Origin: an uncultured Caulobacter sp.
Lineage (GTDB): Bacteria; Pseudomonadota; Alphaproteobacteria; Caulobacterales; Caulobacteraceae
DNA: 64,000 nt
Direction: 5' to 3'
NCBI RefSeq assembly: GCF_947036865.1
Contig: NZ_CAMQSF010000013.1
Coordinates: 1-64,000, forward strand
Each line of letters begins with the position of its first letter. The first letter of the stretch is position 1. The notes under the pieces were generated by a model. The model had not been told where the DNA came from. It did no database searches and saw only the letters and a program-made list of their open reading frames with translations. Both the position numbers and the translations under genes were made by a program. Positions 36,341-44,027 of the stretch are shown piece by piece.

Positions 36341-37447
36341 CTAAGCCCCCGGCTTCCTCAGCCTCGGCGTCACGGTCACCGTCATCAGGCGCGCGTTGCG
36401 GATGACCAGGAACTCGAGCGCCTTGCCGATGCTGTGGTGGTCCAGCGCCCGCAAGAGGTCGTCGAGGCCGGTCAGGGCCTGGTTCCCGGCCGCGATCAGC
36501 AAATCGCCTTCCTTCAGCCCCGCCTTGGCCGCCGGTCCGCCGACATCGACCGAGGCCACATAGACCGCGTAGGGCTGGGCGACGCCGGTGGCCTTGGCCA
36601 GGGCGGGCGGGATCGGAGCCTGCTGGGCGACGACGCCGATCGAGCCGCGCCGCACGTGGCCGTGGGCCAGGAGCTCGGCGATGACGAAGCGGGCGGTGTT
36701 GGCCGCCACCGCGAAGCACAGGCCTTGATAGCCGGCGATGATCGCCGTGGCGATGCCGACGACCTCGCCGGTGGAATTGACCAGCGGCCCGCCGCTGTTG
36801 CCGGGATTCAGCGCCGCGTCGGTCTGGATCAGGTCCTCGATCAGCCGCCCGCGCTCGCCCCGCAGCGAGCGGCCCATGGCCGAGACCACGCCGGTGGTCA
36901 CCGTGGCCTCGAAGCCCAGCGGCGCGCCGATCGCGATGACCAGCTGGCCGCGCCGCAGCCGCTTGCTGTCGCCCAGCCGGGCCGTCGGGATGTCGGCCGG
37001 CTGGTCGATCTTGATCAGGGCGAGGTCGGTGTCGGGATCGTCGCCGACGCAGCGGGCCGTCAGGCTGCGGCCCTCGGCGGTGATCACCACGAAGCGGTTG
37101 GCGCCCTGGACCACGTGGCTGTTGGTCAGGATCAGCCCGCCGCTGGCCTCGCCCGCCGGTCCGATCGCGAAGCCGGAGCCGACGCCCGACAGGCGCGGAT
37201 CGTCCAGCATCGGATGGATGCGCACGACGCTGGGGCCCACCCGCTCCACGGCCCGGACCACGGCGTTCGAATAGGCGTCCAGGAGATCGCCGTCGGGCAG
37301 GGCGCAATAGCCGCCCTCGACCTCCTGGGCCTTGCCCGTGTCGAACACGAACTGGGCGCCGTCCGGATAGGCCAGGATCTCGTGCGCGCGGCGGGCGACC
37401 GGCCGCCTGGCCCGCGCGAAATGATGATACTTGCGCCCCTTGAGCAT
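36341..37447 (-). CDS. HtrA/DegP-like serine protease with PDZ domain, apparently cytoplasmic
   Basis: A 368-residue S1C protease. The catalytic triad is His in TNSHVV, Asp in TDLALIKI and Ser in NPGNSGGPL. One PDZ domain follows (about 265-360, GPAAKAGLKEGDLLIAAG). The N-terminus (MLKGRKYHHFARARRPVARR) is basic with no hydrophobic stretch, so unlike DegP it has no evident signal peptide. ATG 37447 is preceded by a GTTAACC palindrome. The gene interrupts the usual ribF-ileS neighbourhood and is flanked on both sides by family B repeats. Confidence 0.88.
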   Translation of the reverse strand: MLKGRKYHHFARARRPVARRAHEILAYPDGAQFVFDTGKAQEVEGGYCALPDGDLLDAYSNAVVRAVERVGPSVVRIHPMLDDPRLSGVGSGFAIGPAGEASGGLILTNSHVVQGANRFVVITAEGRSLTARCVGDDPDTDLALIKIDQPADIPTARLGDSKRLRRGQLVIAIGAPLGFEATVTTGVVSAMGRSLRGERGRLIEDLIQTDAALNPGNSGGPLVNSTGEVVGIATAIIAGYQGLCFAVAANTARFVIAELLAHGHVRRGSIGVVAQQAPIPPALAKATGVAQPYAVYVASVDVGGPAAKAGLKEGDLLIAAGNQALTGLDDLLRALDHHSIGKALEFLVIRNARLMTVTVTPRLRKPGA

Positions 37448-37464
37448 CCGATCCCCACCCGGAA

Positions 37465-37480
37465 GTTAACCAAGGTTAAC
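37465..37480. promoter_or_regulatory. palindrome upstream of the HtrA-like gene
   Basis: GTTAACC-AA-GGTTAAC is a perfect inverted repeat 18 bp upstream of the start codon. Its TTAAC halves resemble CtrA half-sites, but the spacing (6, not 7) and orientation do not fit the CtrA box. Function unknown. Confidence 0.4.
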
Positions 37481-37550
37481 GGGTGGGGCGGATCGGGGAA
37501 AGGGTTTCGCGCGAACCGCGAGCCAACGGGCGAGGTGGCGCGGTGCGTAT

Positions 37551-37673
37551 CACCCCCTTCCCCCTTTGATGGGGGAAGGGTTGGGGATGGGGGTGACACC
37601 GTCCGCCGCCTAGGCGCGGCATCCACGCAGCATCACCCCCACCCTGCCCCTCCCCCATCAAGGGGGAGGGTAG
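37551..37673. repeat. family B dispersed repeat, copy B6
   Basis: CCCTTTGATGGGGGAAGGG…GATGGGGGTGAC and CATCACCCCCACCCTGCCCC…CCATCAAGGGGGAGGGT are inverted arms, very close in sequence to B3. Lies between ribF and the HtrA-like gene. Confidence 0.8.
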
Positions 37674-37680
37674 GATGTCG

Positions 37681-38622
37681 TCAGAAGCCCGGCGCCACGA
37701 TCGCCCGCGCGGCCTGCTCGTCCTGGCGCACCTGCTCGACCAAGAGGTCGATGCTGTCGAACTTCAGCTCGGGACGCAGGAAGGCGATCAGGTCCGTCTC
37801 GATGACCTGGCCGTAGAGGTCCTCGTCGAAGTCGAACAGCCAGGTCTCCAGCCGCGTCTCGACCTCGCCGGTCGTGGGGTTGTTGCCCAGATTGGCCACG
37901 CCCGGCACCTGGCGCCCGTCGGGCAGGCGCGTGCGGGTGGCGTAGACGCCGAGCTTGGGGACCACATAGTCCTCGACCTCGACATTGGCGGTGGGGAAGC
38001 CCAGCTGCCGGCCCAGTTGCTGGCCGCGCCGGACCACGCCCTCGATGGCGAACGGCCGGCCCAGGATCCGGGCGGCCTGGTCGGGGCGGCCCTCGCGCAG
38101 GGCGTCGCGCACCGCGGTCGAGGAGAACTTCTCGCCGTCGCCGCCGGCCACCGGCTCGGCGATCGAGACGGTGAAGCCGTACTCGTCGCCATAGGTCTTC
38201 AGCAGATCGCCGCTGCCCGTGCGGCCGCGTCCGAACGAGATGTCGAAGCCGGCGGCGACATGTTTGACGCCCAGGCCCTCGACCAGCACCTTCTCGACGA
38301 ACTCGCGGTCGCCGAAGCTGGCCATCTCGAAGTCGAACGGCAGCAGGTAGAAGCGGTCGACCCCCAGGCTGGCCAGGGCGCGGGCCTGCTGGGCGTGGGT
38401 CATCAGCTTGAAGGCCGGCTCGCTGGGCCGGAACAGGCGGCGCGGGTGCGGATCGAAGCTGATCACGCCCAGCGGAACCTGCTGAGCCAGCGCCGCCTTG
38501 GCCGCCTGGGCGATCACCTGCTGGTGACCGCGATGCACGCCGTCGAAATTGCCGAGCGCCACGGCCGCGCCGCGATCCTCCGGCGACAGGTTCTTCCAGG
38601 CGTTGATCGTCTTCAGGGGCAT
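37681..38622 (-). CDS. ribF: bifunctional riboflavin kinase / FAD synthetase
   Basis: A 313-residue enzyme that makes FMN and then FAD from riboflavin. The N-terminal nucleotidyltransferase has GNFDGVHRGHQ (HxGH motif) and SFDPHP; the C-terminal kinase has GRPFAIEGVVRRGQQLGRQLGFPTANV-type sequence with the conserved PTAN, and a final FLRPELKFDSIDLLVEQ. ATG 38622 overlaps the upstream MaoC stop as ATGA, so the two are translationally coupled. Part of the conserved alphaproteobacterial order HAD–maoC–ribF–ileS–lspA. Confidence 0.96.
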   Translation of the reverse strand: MPLKTINAWKNLSPEDRGAAVALGNFDGVHRGHQQVIAQAAKAALAQQVPLGVISFDPHPRRLFRPSEPAFKLMTHAQQARALASLGVDRFYLLPFDFEMASFGDREFVEKVLVEGLGVKHVAAGFDISFGRGRTGSGDLLKTYGDEYGFTVSIAEPVAGGDGEKFSSTAVRDALREGRPDQAARILGRPFAIEGVVRRGQQLGRQLGFPTANVEVEDYVVPKLGVYATRTRLPDGRQVPGVANLGNNPTTGEVETRLETWLFDFDEDLYGQVIETDLIAFLRPELKFDSIDLLVEQVRQDEQAARAIVAPGF

Positions 38623-39044
38623 CAGGCGGCCTTGCGGGGGACCATGACCACGGCCTCGCCGTCGACCACCGGCTTGCCGCCCACCAGGCAGACCGTGGCG
38701 AAGGTGACGCGAGCCTTGGCCTCGTCGATTTCGGTGATGGTGGCCCGCGCCGTGACGCTGTCGCCGATCTTCACCGGCCGCTTGAAGCGCAGGGTCTGGG
38801 ACAGATAGATCGCGCCGGGGCCGGGCAGGGTGGTCCCCAGCACCGCGGAGATGTAGCCGGCCGACAGCATGCCGTGGGCGATCCGCTCGCCGAAGCTCGT
38901 GGTCGCGGCGTAGGCGGCGTCCAGATGGACCGGATTGTTGTCGCCCGTGACCTCGGCGAAGGCCTGGATGTCGGCCTCGCCGACCGTGCGGACCAGCTCG
39001 GCCGATTGGCCCACGGTCAGTTCTTCGAGATACTTGCCCTGCAT
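38622..39044 (-). CDS. MaoC-like (R)-specific enoyl-CoA hydratase
   Basis: A 140-residue hot-dog-fold hydratase. The catalytic motif DNNPVHLDAAYAATTSFGERIAHG contains the Asp and His of the R-hydratase (PhaJ/MaoC) family. It would hydrate 2-enoyl-CoA to (R)-3-hydroxyacyl-CoA. ATG 39044 (MQGKYLEEL) matches the family start; a longer frame to 39083 adds a non-family stretch. A TGTGC-GTT-GCACA repeat lies 24 bp upstream. Confidence 0.92.
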   Translation of the reverse strand: MQGKYLEELTVGQSAELVRTVGEADIQAFAEVTGDNNPVHLDAAYAATTSFGERIAHGMLSAGYISAVLGTTLPGPGAIYLSQTLRFKRPVKIGDSVTARATITEIDEAKARVTFATVCLVGGKPVVDGEAVVMVPRKAA

Positions 39045-39067
39045 GACGCGTCCCCTGCGGATTTTAT

Positions 39068-39080
39068 TGTGCGTTGCACA
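39068..39080. promoter_or_regulatory. inverted repeat upstream of the MaoC-like gene
   Basis: TGTGC-GTT-GCACA, five-base arms. Position suits an operator for the maoC-ribF unit. No regulator is identified. Confidence 0.35.
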
Positions 39081-39103
39081 CACTGTAGCGGTTCACGCGT
39101 CCG

Positions 39104-39964
39104 TCACCAGACCAGATCGCCGATGGCGTGGGTCGCGCCAAGGTGCTCGGCCTCGAGAAGGGCCAGCACCGCGTTCGGATCGAGCTTGCCGTCAGGACCC
39201 AAGGCCTTTTCGCCATGGATGCCCTTGGCGATGAACAGGCAGGGCAGTTTCTGATCGTGGGCGCCCTTCACGTCGGTGATGACGCCGTCGCCGACGCACA
39301 GCACGCGCTGGCGCTCGACGGGACGGCCCAGCAGCCTTTCGGCCTCGGCCAGGGCTAGATCGTAGATCGGGGCATAGGGCTTGCCGGCCATCGCCACCGC
39401 GCCGCCCAGGGTCTCGTAGAGATCGGCCAGGGCGCCGGCGCAGAAGATCAGCCGCTCGCCCCGCTGCACCACGCGGTCGGGATTGGCGCAGATGAAGAGC
39501 AGACCGCGATCGGCGGCGACCTTCAGGCGGTCGCGATAGTCCTCGGGGACCTCGTTCTCGTCGTCATAGAGGCCCGAGCAGAGCACGAAGTCGGCGTCGT
39601 CCGGAGACGCCAGGGTCAGGTCGAAGCCCGCCCACAGCGGCGCGTCGCGCTCGGGGCCGATCTTCCAGACCTTGGCGCCGGCGCGCGGCGCCAGGAGGGC
39701 GCGGGTGGCGTCGCCCGAGGTCACGAAGCCCCGCCAGGCCGAGCGCGGCACGCCCAGGCCGTCCAGCTGCGCCACGACATCCTTGGACGGGCGCGGCGAG
39801 TTCGAGATCAGCACCACCGGGCCTTGGGTCTCCGCCCACCGGGTCAGGGCGTCGCAGGCCTCGGGGAAGCTGCGCACCCCGTTGTGGATCACGCCCCAGA
39901 CGTCGCACAGCACCACGTCGTAGCGCTCGGAGAGGGCGGAGAGGCCGGCGGGAAAATCCATCAT
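39104..39964 (-). CDS. HAD-superfamily class IIA hydrolase (TIGR01459-type)
   Basis: A 286-residue phosphatase-like protein. The nucleophile motif is LCDVWGVIHNG, followed by VLISNSPRPS (motif II), AGKPYAPIYD (motif III with Lys) and CVGDGVITDVKGAH (motif IV). This matches the TIGR01459 HAD-IIA subgroup, found in alphaproteobacteria next to maoC and ribF. The substrate is unknown. ATG 39964 or ATG 39961 both precede the conserved region. Confidence 0.9.
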   Translation of the reverse strand: MMDFPAGLSALSERYDVVLCDVWGVIHNGVRSFPEACDALTRWAETQGPVVLISNSPRPSKDVVAQLDGLGVPRSAWRGFVTSGDATRALLAPRAGAKVWKIGPERDAPLWAGFDLTLASPDDADFVLCSGLYDDENEVPEDYRDRLKVAADRGLLFICANPDRVVQRGERLIFCAGALADLYETLGGAVAMAGKPYAPIYDLALAEAERLLGRPVERQRVLCVGDGVITDVKGAHDQKLPCLFIAKGIHGEKALGPDGKLDPNAVLALLEAEHLGATHAIGDLVW

Positions 39965-40109
39965 GGTCTGGGCGGTACCGGTCGAGAGGCTGGGCGTCAA
40001 CGCGCCGAGGTCTCAGCTACGTCCGATCGCGAGCAATTCAAGGCGCGCGCGGCGAAGCTTTCGAAGGTCGGCGTTCCGTGGCTATCCTCCCGTGAATTGG
40101 GAGGGGCCA

Positions 40110-40676
40110 ATGACCATTCTGATCCTGGGCCTGGTGATTTTCCTGGGCGTACACTCCACGCGGATCCTGGCCGGGCCGTTTCGCGACGGCCAGATCGCCG
40201 CCAGTCCGCGCCGCTGGAAGGGGCTCTATTCCCTGGCCTCGGGCCTGGGCTTTGTTCTGATCATCGTGGGCTGGATCAAGGTCCGCCCCGTCGCGCCGCT
40301 GCTGTATGATCCGCCCGCCTGGGGGCGGCACGCGACCATGGCCCTGGTCTGGATCGCCTTCGTGCTGCTGGCGGGCGCCAATGGGCCGGTCGGCCGGATC
40401 AAGGCGACGGTCCGCCACCCGATGCTGCTGGGGACCATCCTGTGGTCGGCGGGGCACCTGCTGGCCAATGGCGACCAGGCCTCGGCGATCCTGTTCGGGT
40501 CGTTCTTGGTCTGGGCGATCGCGGCCCTGGCCTCGGCGCTTGGGCGCGACGAGCCGCCGCCGGTCGTGACCAAGCCGATGGCCGATGTGATCGCGGTGGT
40601 CGCGGGGACCGTGCTTTACGCCGTGTTCGTCATGGGCCTGCACCGCGTGCTGTTCGGGGTCTCGCCGCTGGGGTGA
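40110..40676 (+). CDS. NnrU family integral membrane protein
   Basis: A 188-residue protein with five or six TM helices. FLGVHSTRILAGPFRDGQIA at the start, RRWKGLYSLASGLGFVLIIVG and VRHPMLLGTILWSAGHLLANGD match NnrU (PF07298). NnrU is linked to nitrite/nitric oxide reduction in denitrifiers; no denitrification gene is seen here. Distant relatives include the isoprenylcysteine methyltransferase-like fold. GGGAGGGGCC lies right before ATG 40110. Confidence 0.9.
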   Translation: MTILILGLVIFLGVHSTRILAGPFRDGQIAASPRRWKGLYSLASGLGFVLIIVGWIKVRPVAPLLYDPPAWGRHATMALVWIAFVLLAGANGPVGRIKATVRHPMLLGTILWSAGHLLANGDQASAILFGSFLVWAIAALASALGRDEPPPVVTKPMADVIAVVAGTVLYAVFVMGLHRVLFGVSPLG

Positions 40677-40728
40677 GCCAGCGCGTCTTCACTCCTCCTC
40701 CCCCAAGGCGCGGGGAGCGTTTTACCCC

Positions 40729-41415
40729 TCACGTCGCATCGTGGAAGATCACGCCCAGCGTCCGCCGCCGGCCCGCCCGGACCTCGCTGACGCCGTGGCG
40801 CAAGATCCGCCGATGCACGCCGCGCGCGCCTTGCGCCGGCCGTTCGCGCACCGCGAAGATCACGCCCTCGCCCTGAGCCAGCGGCACGACGTGCGGCGCG
40901 CTCTGCTGCCGGGGCCGCTGCTCGACCAGCACGAATTCGCCGCCCTCGAAGTCGCGGCCGGGCCCGTCCAGCAGGAACGCCACCTGCAGCGGGAAGACAT
41001 GCTCCCCATAGAGGTCCTGGTGCAGGCAGTTGTAGTCGCCGGGGCCGTAGGTCAGCAGCAGCGGCGTCGGCCGCGTCTGCCCCGCCGCGCGGCAGCGGTC
41101 CAGCATGCCGTCCAGCGTCTCCGGAAAGCGCCGATCCTCGCCCAGCCGCTCGGCCCAGCGGTTGGCGATCGTCGAGAGTGGGCCATAGAGCCCCTGTCGC
41201 AGCCGCTGGACGACGTCCGGCAGGGGATAGCTGAAATACTTGTACTCGCCGCGCCCGAAGCCGTGGCGGGCCATCACCACGCGGCTCCGAAAGCCCTCGT
41301 CGCGCGGATAGAGGTCCGCGATCGCCGCGCAGGTCTCGGGCTTCAGCATGGGGCCGGTCAGGGCCCAGCCGCGCGCGTCGAGCTCGGCGGCGATGCGGGT
41401 CCAGTCCAGGGTCAC
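40729..41415 (-). CDS. 2-oxoglutarate-Fe(II) oxygenase coupled to the Ada-like gene
   Basis: A 228-residue double-stranded beta-helix dioxygenase. The iron site shows HQDLYGEHVFPLQ (HxD) and a distal His in RGVHRRILRHG, followed by a conserved Arg-rich segment. YGPGDYNCLHQD and FEGGEFVLVEQRPR fit the 2OG oxygenase group found beside alkylation-repair genes (DUF2086-like). The start is GTG 41415, overlapping the Ada-like stop as GTGA. It could oxidise an alkylated nucleic acid or protein target; this is inference from its partner. Confidence 0.85.
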   Translation of the reverse strand: MTLDWTRIAAELDARGWALTGPMLKPETCAAIADLYPRDEGFRSRVVMARHGFGRGEYKYFSYPLPDVVQRLRQGLYGPLSTIANRWAERLGEDRRFPETLDGMLDRCRAAGQTRPTPLLLTYGPGDYNCLHQDLYGEHVFPLQVAFLLDGPGRDFEGGEFVLVEQRPRQQSAPHVVPLAQGEGVIFAVRERPAQGARGVHRRILRHGVSEVRAGRRRTLGVIFHDAT

Positions 41416-42137
41416 GCGGCCTCGCGCTGAAGCAGCGCCCGCTTGCGCTCGACGCCCCAGCGATAGCCGGAAAGGCCGCCGTCGCCCCGGACCACCCGGT
41501 GACAGGGCGTGATCACGGCCAGCGGATTGGCCCCGCAGGCCTGGGCCACCGCGCGGGCGGCGGTCGGCCGGCCGATGGCGCGGGCGATCTCGGCATAGGA
41601 GGCGGTGGTTCCGGCCGGAATCGCCCGCAGCGCCGCCCACACCGCCTGCTGCAAAGCCGTGCCCCGGGCGTCGAGCGGCAGGACCAGCGCCCGCCCCGGA
41701 TGGTCGATCGCCTCGGCGACGGCTTTCAGATCCTGGGCCAGGCCCTCGGGGTCCAGCACGATCCGCGCGCGCTTGAAGCGGGTCGCGAGCTCGGTTCGCA
41801 ACGCCTCGGGATCGTCACCCAGCGTGACGAGACGCAGGCCCGCTTGGGACCGCGCCACGAGCGCCAGGCCCAGACCGGTCTCGACCAGGCCGAAGCGCAG
41901 CGTCTCCAGATCCTCGTCGGGTTTGCAGCGCAGGCACGCTCGCAGACCGGCGGCGCGGGCCGCCTCGCGGGTGGCGTGGAAGGCGACGTTCTTTCGCAGC
42001 GGCCGGCCGCCGCAGCTGGCCAGGCAATAGACGCCGGTGGTGCGCACGCCGATGTAGAAGGCGCCCTCGGCGGCGCGGTCCTTGGCGCGGGCGGCGGCCC
42101 AGCGCGCGTCGTCGTCGGCATAGGTCGGAGCGGTCAT
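41412..42137 (-). CDS. Ada-like protein: Zn/methylphosphotriester domain fused to alkyltransferase, no AraC domain
   Basis: A 241-residue protein. The N-terminal Ada domain (about 1-80) has the four cysteines of the zinc site (GVYCLASCGG…LRACLRCKPD); the first would accept methyl groups from phosphotriesters. It continues directly to an Ogt-like N-domain and an ATase domain with IPAGTTASYAEIARAIGRP, CGANPLAVITPCHRVVRGDG and YRWGVERKRALL. E. coli Ada (354 aa) has an AraC-type DNA-binding segment between; here it is missing. So it can repair but probably not regulate as Ada does. Coupled to the oxygenase gene. Confidence 0.92.
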   Translation of the reverse strand: MTAPTYADDDARWAAARAKDRAAEGAFYIGVRTTGVYCLASCGGRPLRKNVAFHATREAARAAGLRACLRCKPDEDLETLRFGLVETGLGLALVARSQAGLRLVTLGDDPEALRTELATRFKRARIVLDPEGLAQDLKAVAEAIDHPGRALVLPLDARGTALQQAVWAALRAIPAGTTASYAEIARAIGRPTAARAVAQACGANPLAVITPCHRVVRGDGGLSGYRWGVERKRALLQREAA

Positions 42138-42235
42138 GAGGGATCTCCTTTCGCGAGGAGACCCTGCGCCCGACCGCTCCGGAAATCATTCCGAAGCTTG
42201 CGGCGCGACGCCCAAACCTGTCAGCAGCGTTGGAC

Positions 42236-43513
42236 CTACCAGCCCACCGCGCGGCGACGCATGGCGCCGCGGATGAAGTCGGCCGGCGGCTCGGCCTCGG
42301 CCAGCACCGCGTCGCGGATCGCGCGCGGCTCGCCGAACAGGTGGCCTTGGCCGTAGCCGATGTCGAGATCCAGGATCTCGGCGATCTGCTTTTCGGCCTC
42401 GACCTTCTCGACGATGACCTCGATGCCGTAGCGGCGGGTCAGGGCGGCGAAGTCGGTGGCGTTCAGGTCCGGCAGCGAGGCGATGACCAGCTTGCCGTCC
42501 TGCTCCTCCAGCTGGTCCAGCATCATCTGGGCGCCGACCTTCAGATATTTCACGTCGGCGCGGGCCAGGTCCTGGAAGTCGAGATCCAGGTCGCTGACCT
42601 TGTCCAGGCTGAAGCTGAAGCCGAGGCTGGCCAGACGCGCCATGTGGCGGGCCTCGACCGGACCGCGCCGCTCGAAGGCGCCCTGGCCCAGCTCGAAGAT
42701 CACCGCGCCCGCCAGGTCCTTGTTGCCCTGCATGAACTCCAGGAACTGCGGGAAGAAGCTCTCGTCGCCCAGGCTGGCCAGCGAGATGTTGCAGAAGATC
42801 CCGACCTTGCGGTCCTGCTTGGCCAGGCGGCGGACGATCTGCACGCAGCGGAACAGCAGCAGGTTGTCAATGGCCGTCATCAGGCCCTCGGGCTCGGCCA
42901 CGGCCAGATATTCGGCCGGCATCATCACCCGGCCGGTCTCGTCGCGCAGGCGCGAGAAGCTCTCGTAGAAGACGGTCCGGCGCTGGGGGAGGCTGACGAT
43001 CGGCTGCAGATAGAGGTCGACCCGGTTCTCGGCCAGGGCGTCCTGCACCACCTGCAGCATGTGGCTGGCGTGCGGCGCGCGCTCGCGGCCGCCAAGGCTG
43101 GTGCTGCGCGCCGAGGCGGCGGCCATCTGATGGCTCAGCTGGTGCTCCAGCCGGTCGTTCATCTGCTGGATCAGGTCTTCCAGCTGATGCACCTCGGTCG
43201 ACAGAGCCTCGGAGCGGCGCTGGGCGTCCTGGGCGACCGACTCGACGAGGTCGGAGATCCGGGCGTCCACCTTCTCGACCTGGTCGAGCAGGATGGCGTG
43301 CGCCTCGCGGATGGTCTCGATCTCCAGCCGCACGCCGCCGTCGGTCAGGGTCTGGGTGATCAGGCCGTGGAAGGCGTAGCACAGCGCCAGCGTGCCGATG
43401 AACGCGGCCAGACCCGTGGCCGGCGTCGCCCCCGTCCTCCAGAGGAGGAGCGAGACGATCAGGGCCAGGCTGAGATACCCCACAGTCCAGAGCGTGAACG
43501 ACAGCTTACGCAT
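42236..43513 (-). CDS. tipF: TipF-like degenerate EAL-domain protein (flagellar positioning)
   Basis: A 425-residue protein. Two TM helices (about 5-26 and 32-52) are followed by a coiled coil (about 70-140) and a C-terminal EAL domain (about 155-415). The EAL signature reads FYESFSRLRDE, with ESF replacing EAL, so diguanylate-binding without hydrolysis is expected. This layout is that of Caulobacter TipF, the c-di-GMP receptor needed for flagellum placement at the pole. ATG 43513 (MRKLSFTLW) begins right before the first TM; GAAGA lies upstream. The identification rests on architecture and recalled similarity. Confidence 0.85.
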   Translation of the reverse strand: MRKLSFTLWTVGYLSLALIVSLLLWRTGATPATGLAAFIGTLALCYAFHGLITQTLTDGGVRLEIETIREAHAILLDQVEKVDARISDLVESVAQDAQRRSEALSTEVHQLEDLIQQMNDRLEHQLSHQMAAASARSTSLGGRERAPHASHMLQVVQDALAENRVDLYLQPIVSLPQRRTVFYESFSRLRDETGRVMMPAEYLAVAEPEGLMTAIDNLLLFRCVQIVRRLAKQDRKVGIFCNISLASLGDESFFPQFLEFMQGNKDLAGAVIFELGQGAFERRGPVEARHMARLASLGFSFSLDKVSDLDLDFQDLARADVKYLKVGAQMMLDQLEEQDGKLVIASLPDLNATDFAALTRRYGIEVIVEKVEAEKQIAEILDLDIGYGQGHLFGEPRAIRDAVLAEAEPPADFIRGAMRRRAVGW

Positions 43514-43670
43514 TCTTCGCCTACACGAATCGATACGGACAATCAGACCGGTCCGCGCGGCGGGAGTCGAATGGATTAACGCGACTGCGCCATTCCGTCT
43601 CAAGGCCCTGAAGAGATTCAAACATATCCTAGATCCGTAGGATCACTGAATCGACATTCTCCGCTTCGAC

Positions 43671-43693
43671 TGATAATCGTTCGCAATACGAAC
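43671..43693. promoter_or_regulatory. Fur-box candidate upstream of feoAB
   Basis: TGATAATCGTTCGCAATACG resembles a Fur operator (GATAAT-type left half with a partial CAAT right half). It lies just upstream of feoA, a typical Fur target. Called by eye only. Confidence 0.4.
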
Positions 43694-43702
43694 GGAGCCA
43701 TG

Positions 43703-44023
43703 ATGTCCCAGGCGCTCGCGCTATCCCCGCAATTCGACCTCGCCGCGACGGACGCCGGCGCCCGCCCTCTGGCCTCGGCGCGGCGCGGCGACCGGGGGGT
43801 GATCGTGCGAGTCACTGGCGTCTCGGGCGCCGCCGAGGCGGTGGCGGCCGAGGAGCTGGAGCGACGCCTGCTGGAGATGGGCTTCGTCGAGGGCGCGACC
43901 ATCGAGGTGCTTCACGAGGGCCTGTTCGGCCGCGATCCGATCGCGGTGCGGGTGGACGACACGCGGGTCGCCCTGCGCCGCCGCGAGGCGGGCGCCGTCA
44001 GCGTGAAGTTCGACGGACGCTAG
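43703..44023 (+). CDS. feoA: ferrous iron transport protein A
   Basis: A 106-residue SH3-like cytosolic protein that supports FeoB. The FeoA core runs from about residue 25 to the end (RRGDRGVIVRVTG, RRLLEMGFVEGATIEVLHEG, DPIAVRVDDTRVALRRREA). The first 25 residues are an unusual Ala-rich extension. ATG 43700 and 43703 are adjacent; the GGAG spacing slightly favours 43703. feoB starts 4 bp after the stop. Confidence 0.93.
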   Translation: MSQALALSPQFDLAATDAGARPLASARRGDRGVIVRVTGVSGAAEAVAAEELERRLLEMGFVEGATIEVLHEGLFGRDPIAVRVDDTRVALRRREAGAVSVKFDGR

Positions 44024-44027
44024 GGCC

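Noticed and set aside
32992..36405. Very long plus-strand open frame (1137 codons) across ileS
   Set aside because: It lies antisense to ileS, which has all synthetase motifs. The plus-strand product is Val/Gly/Arg/Gln-rich low-complexity sequence from GC skew.
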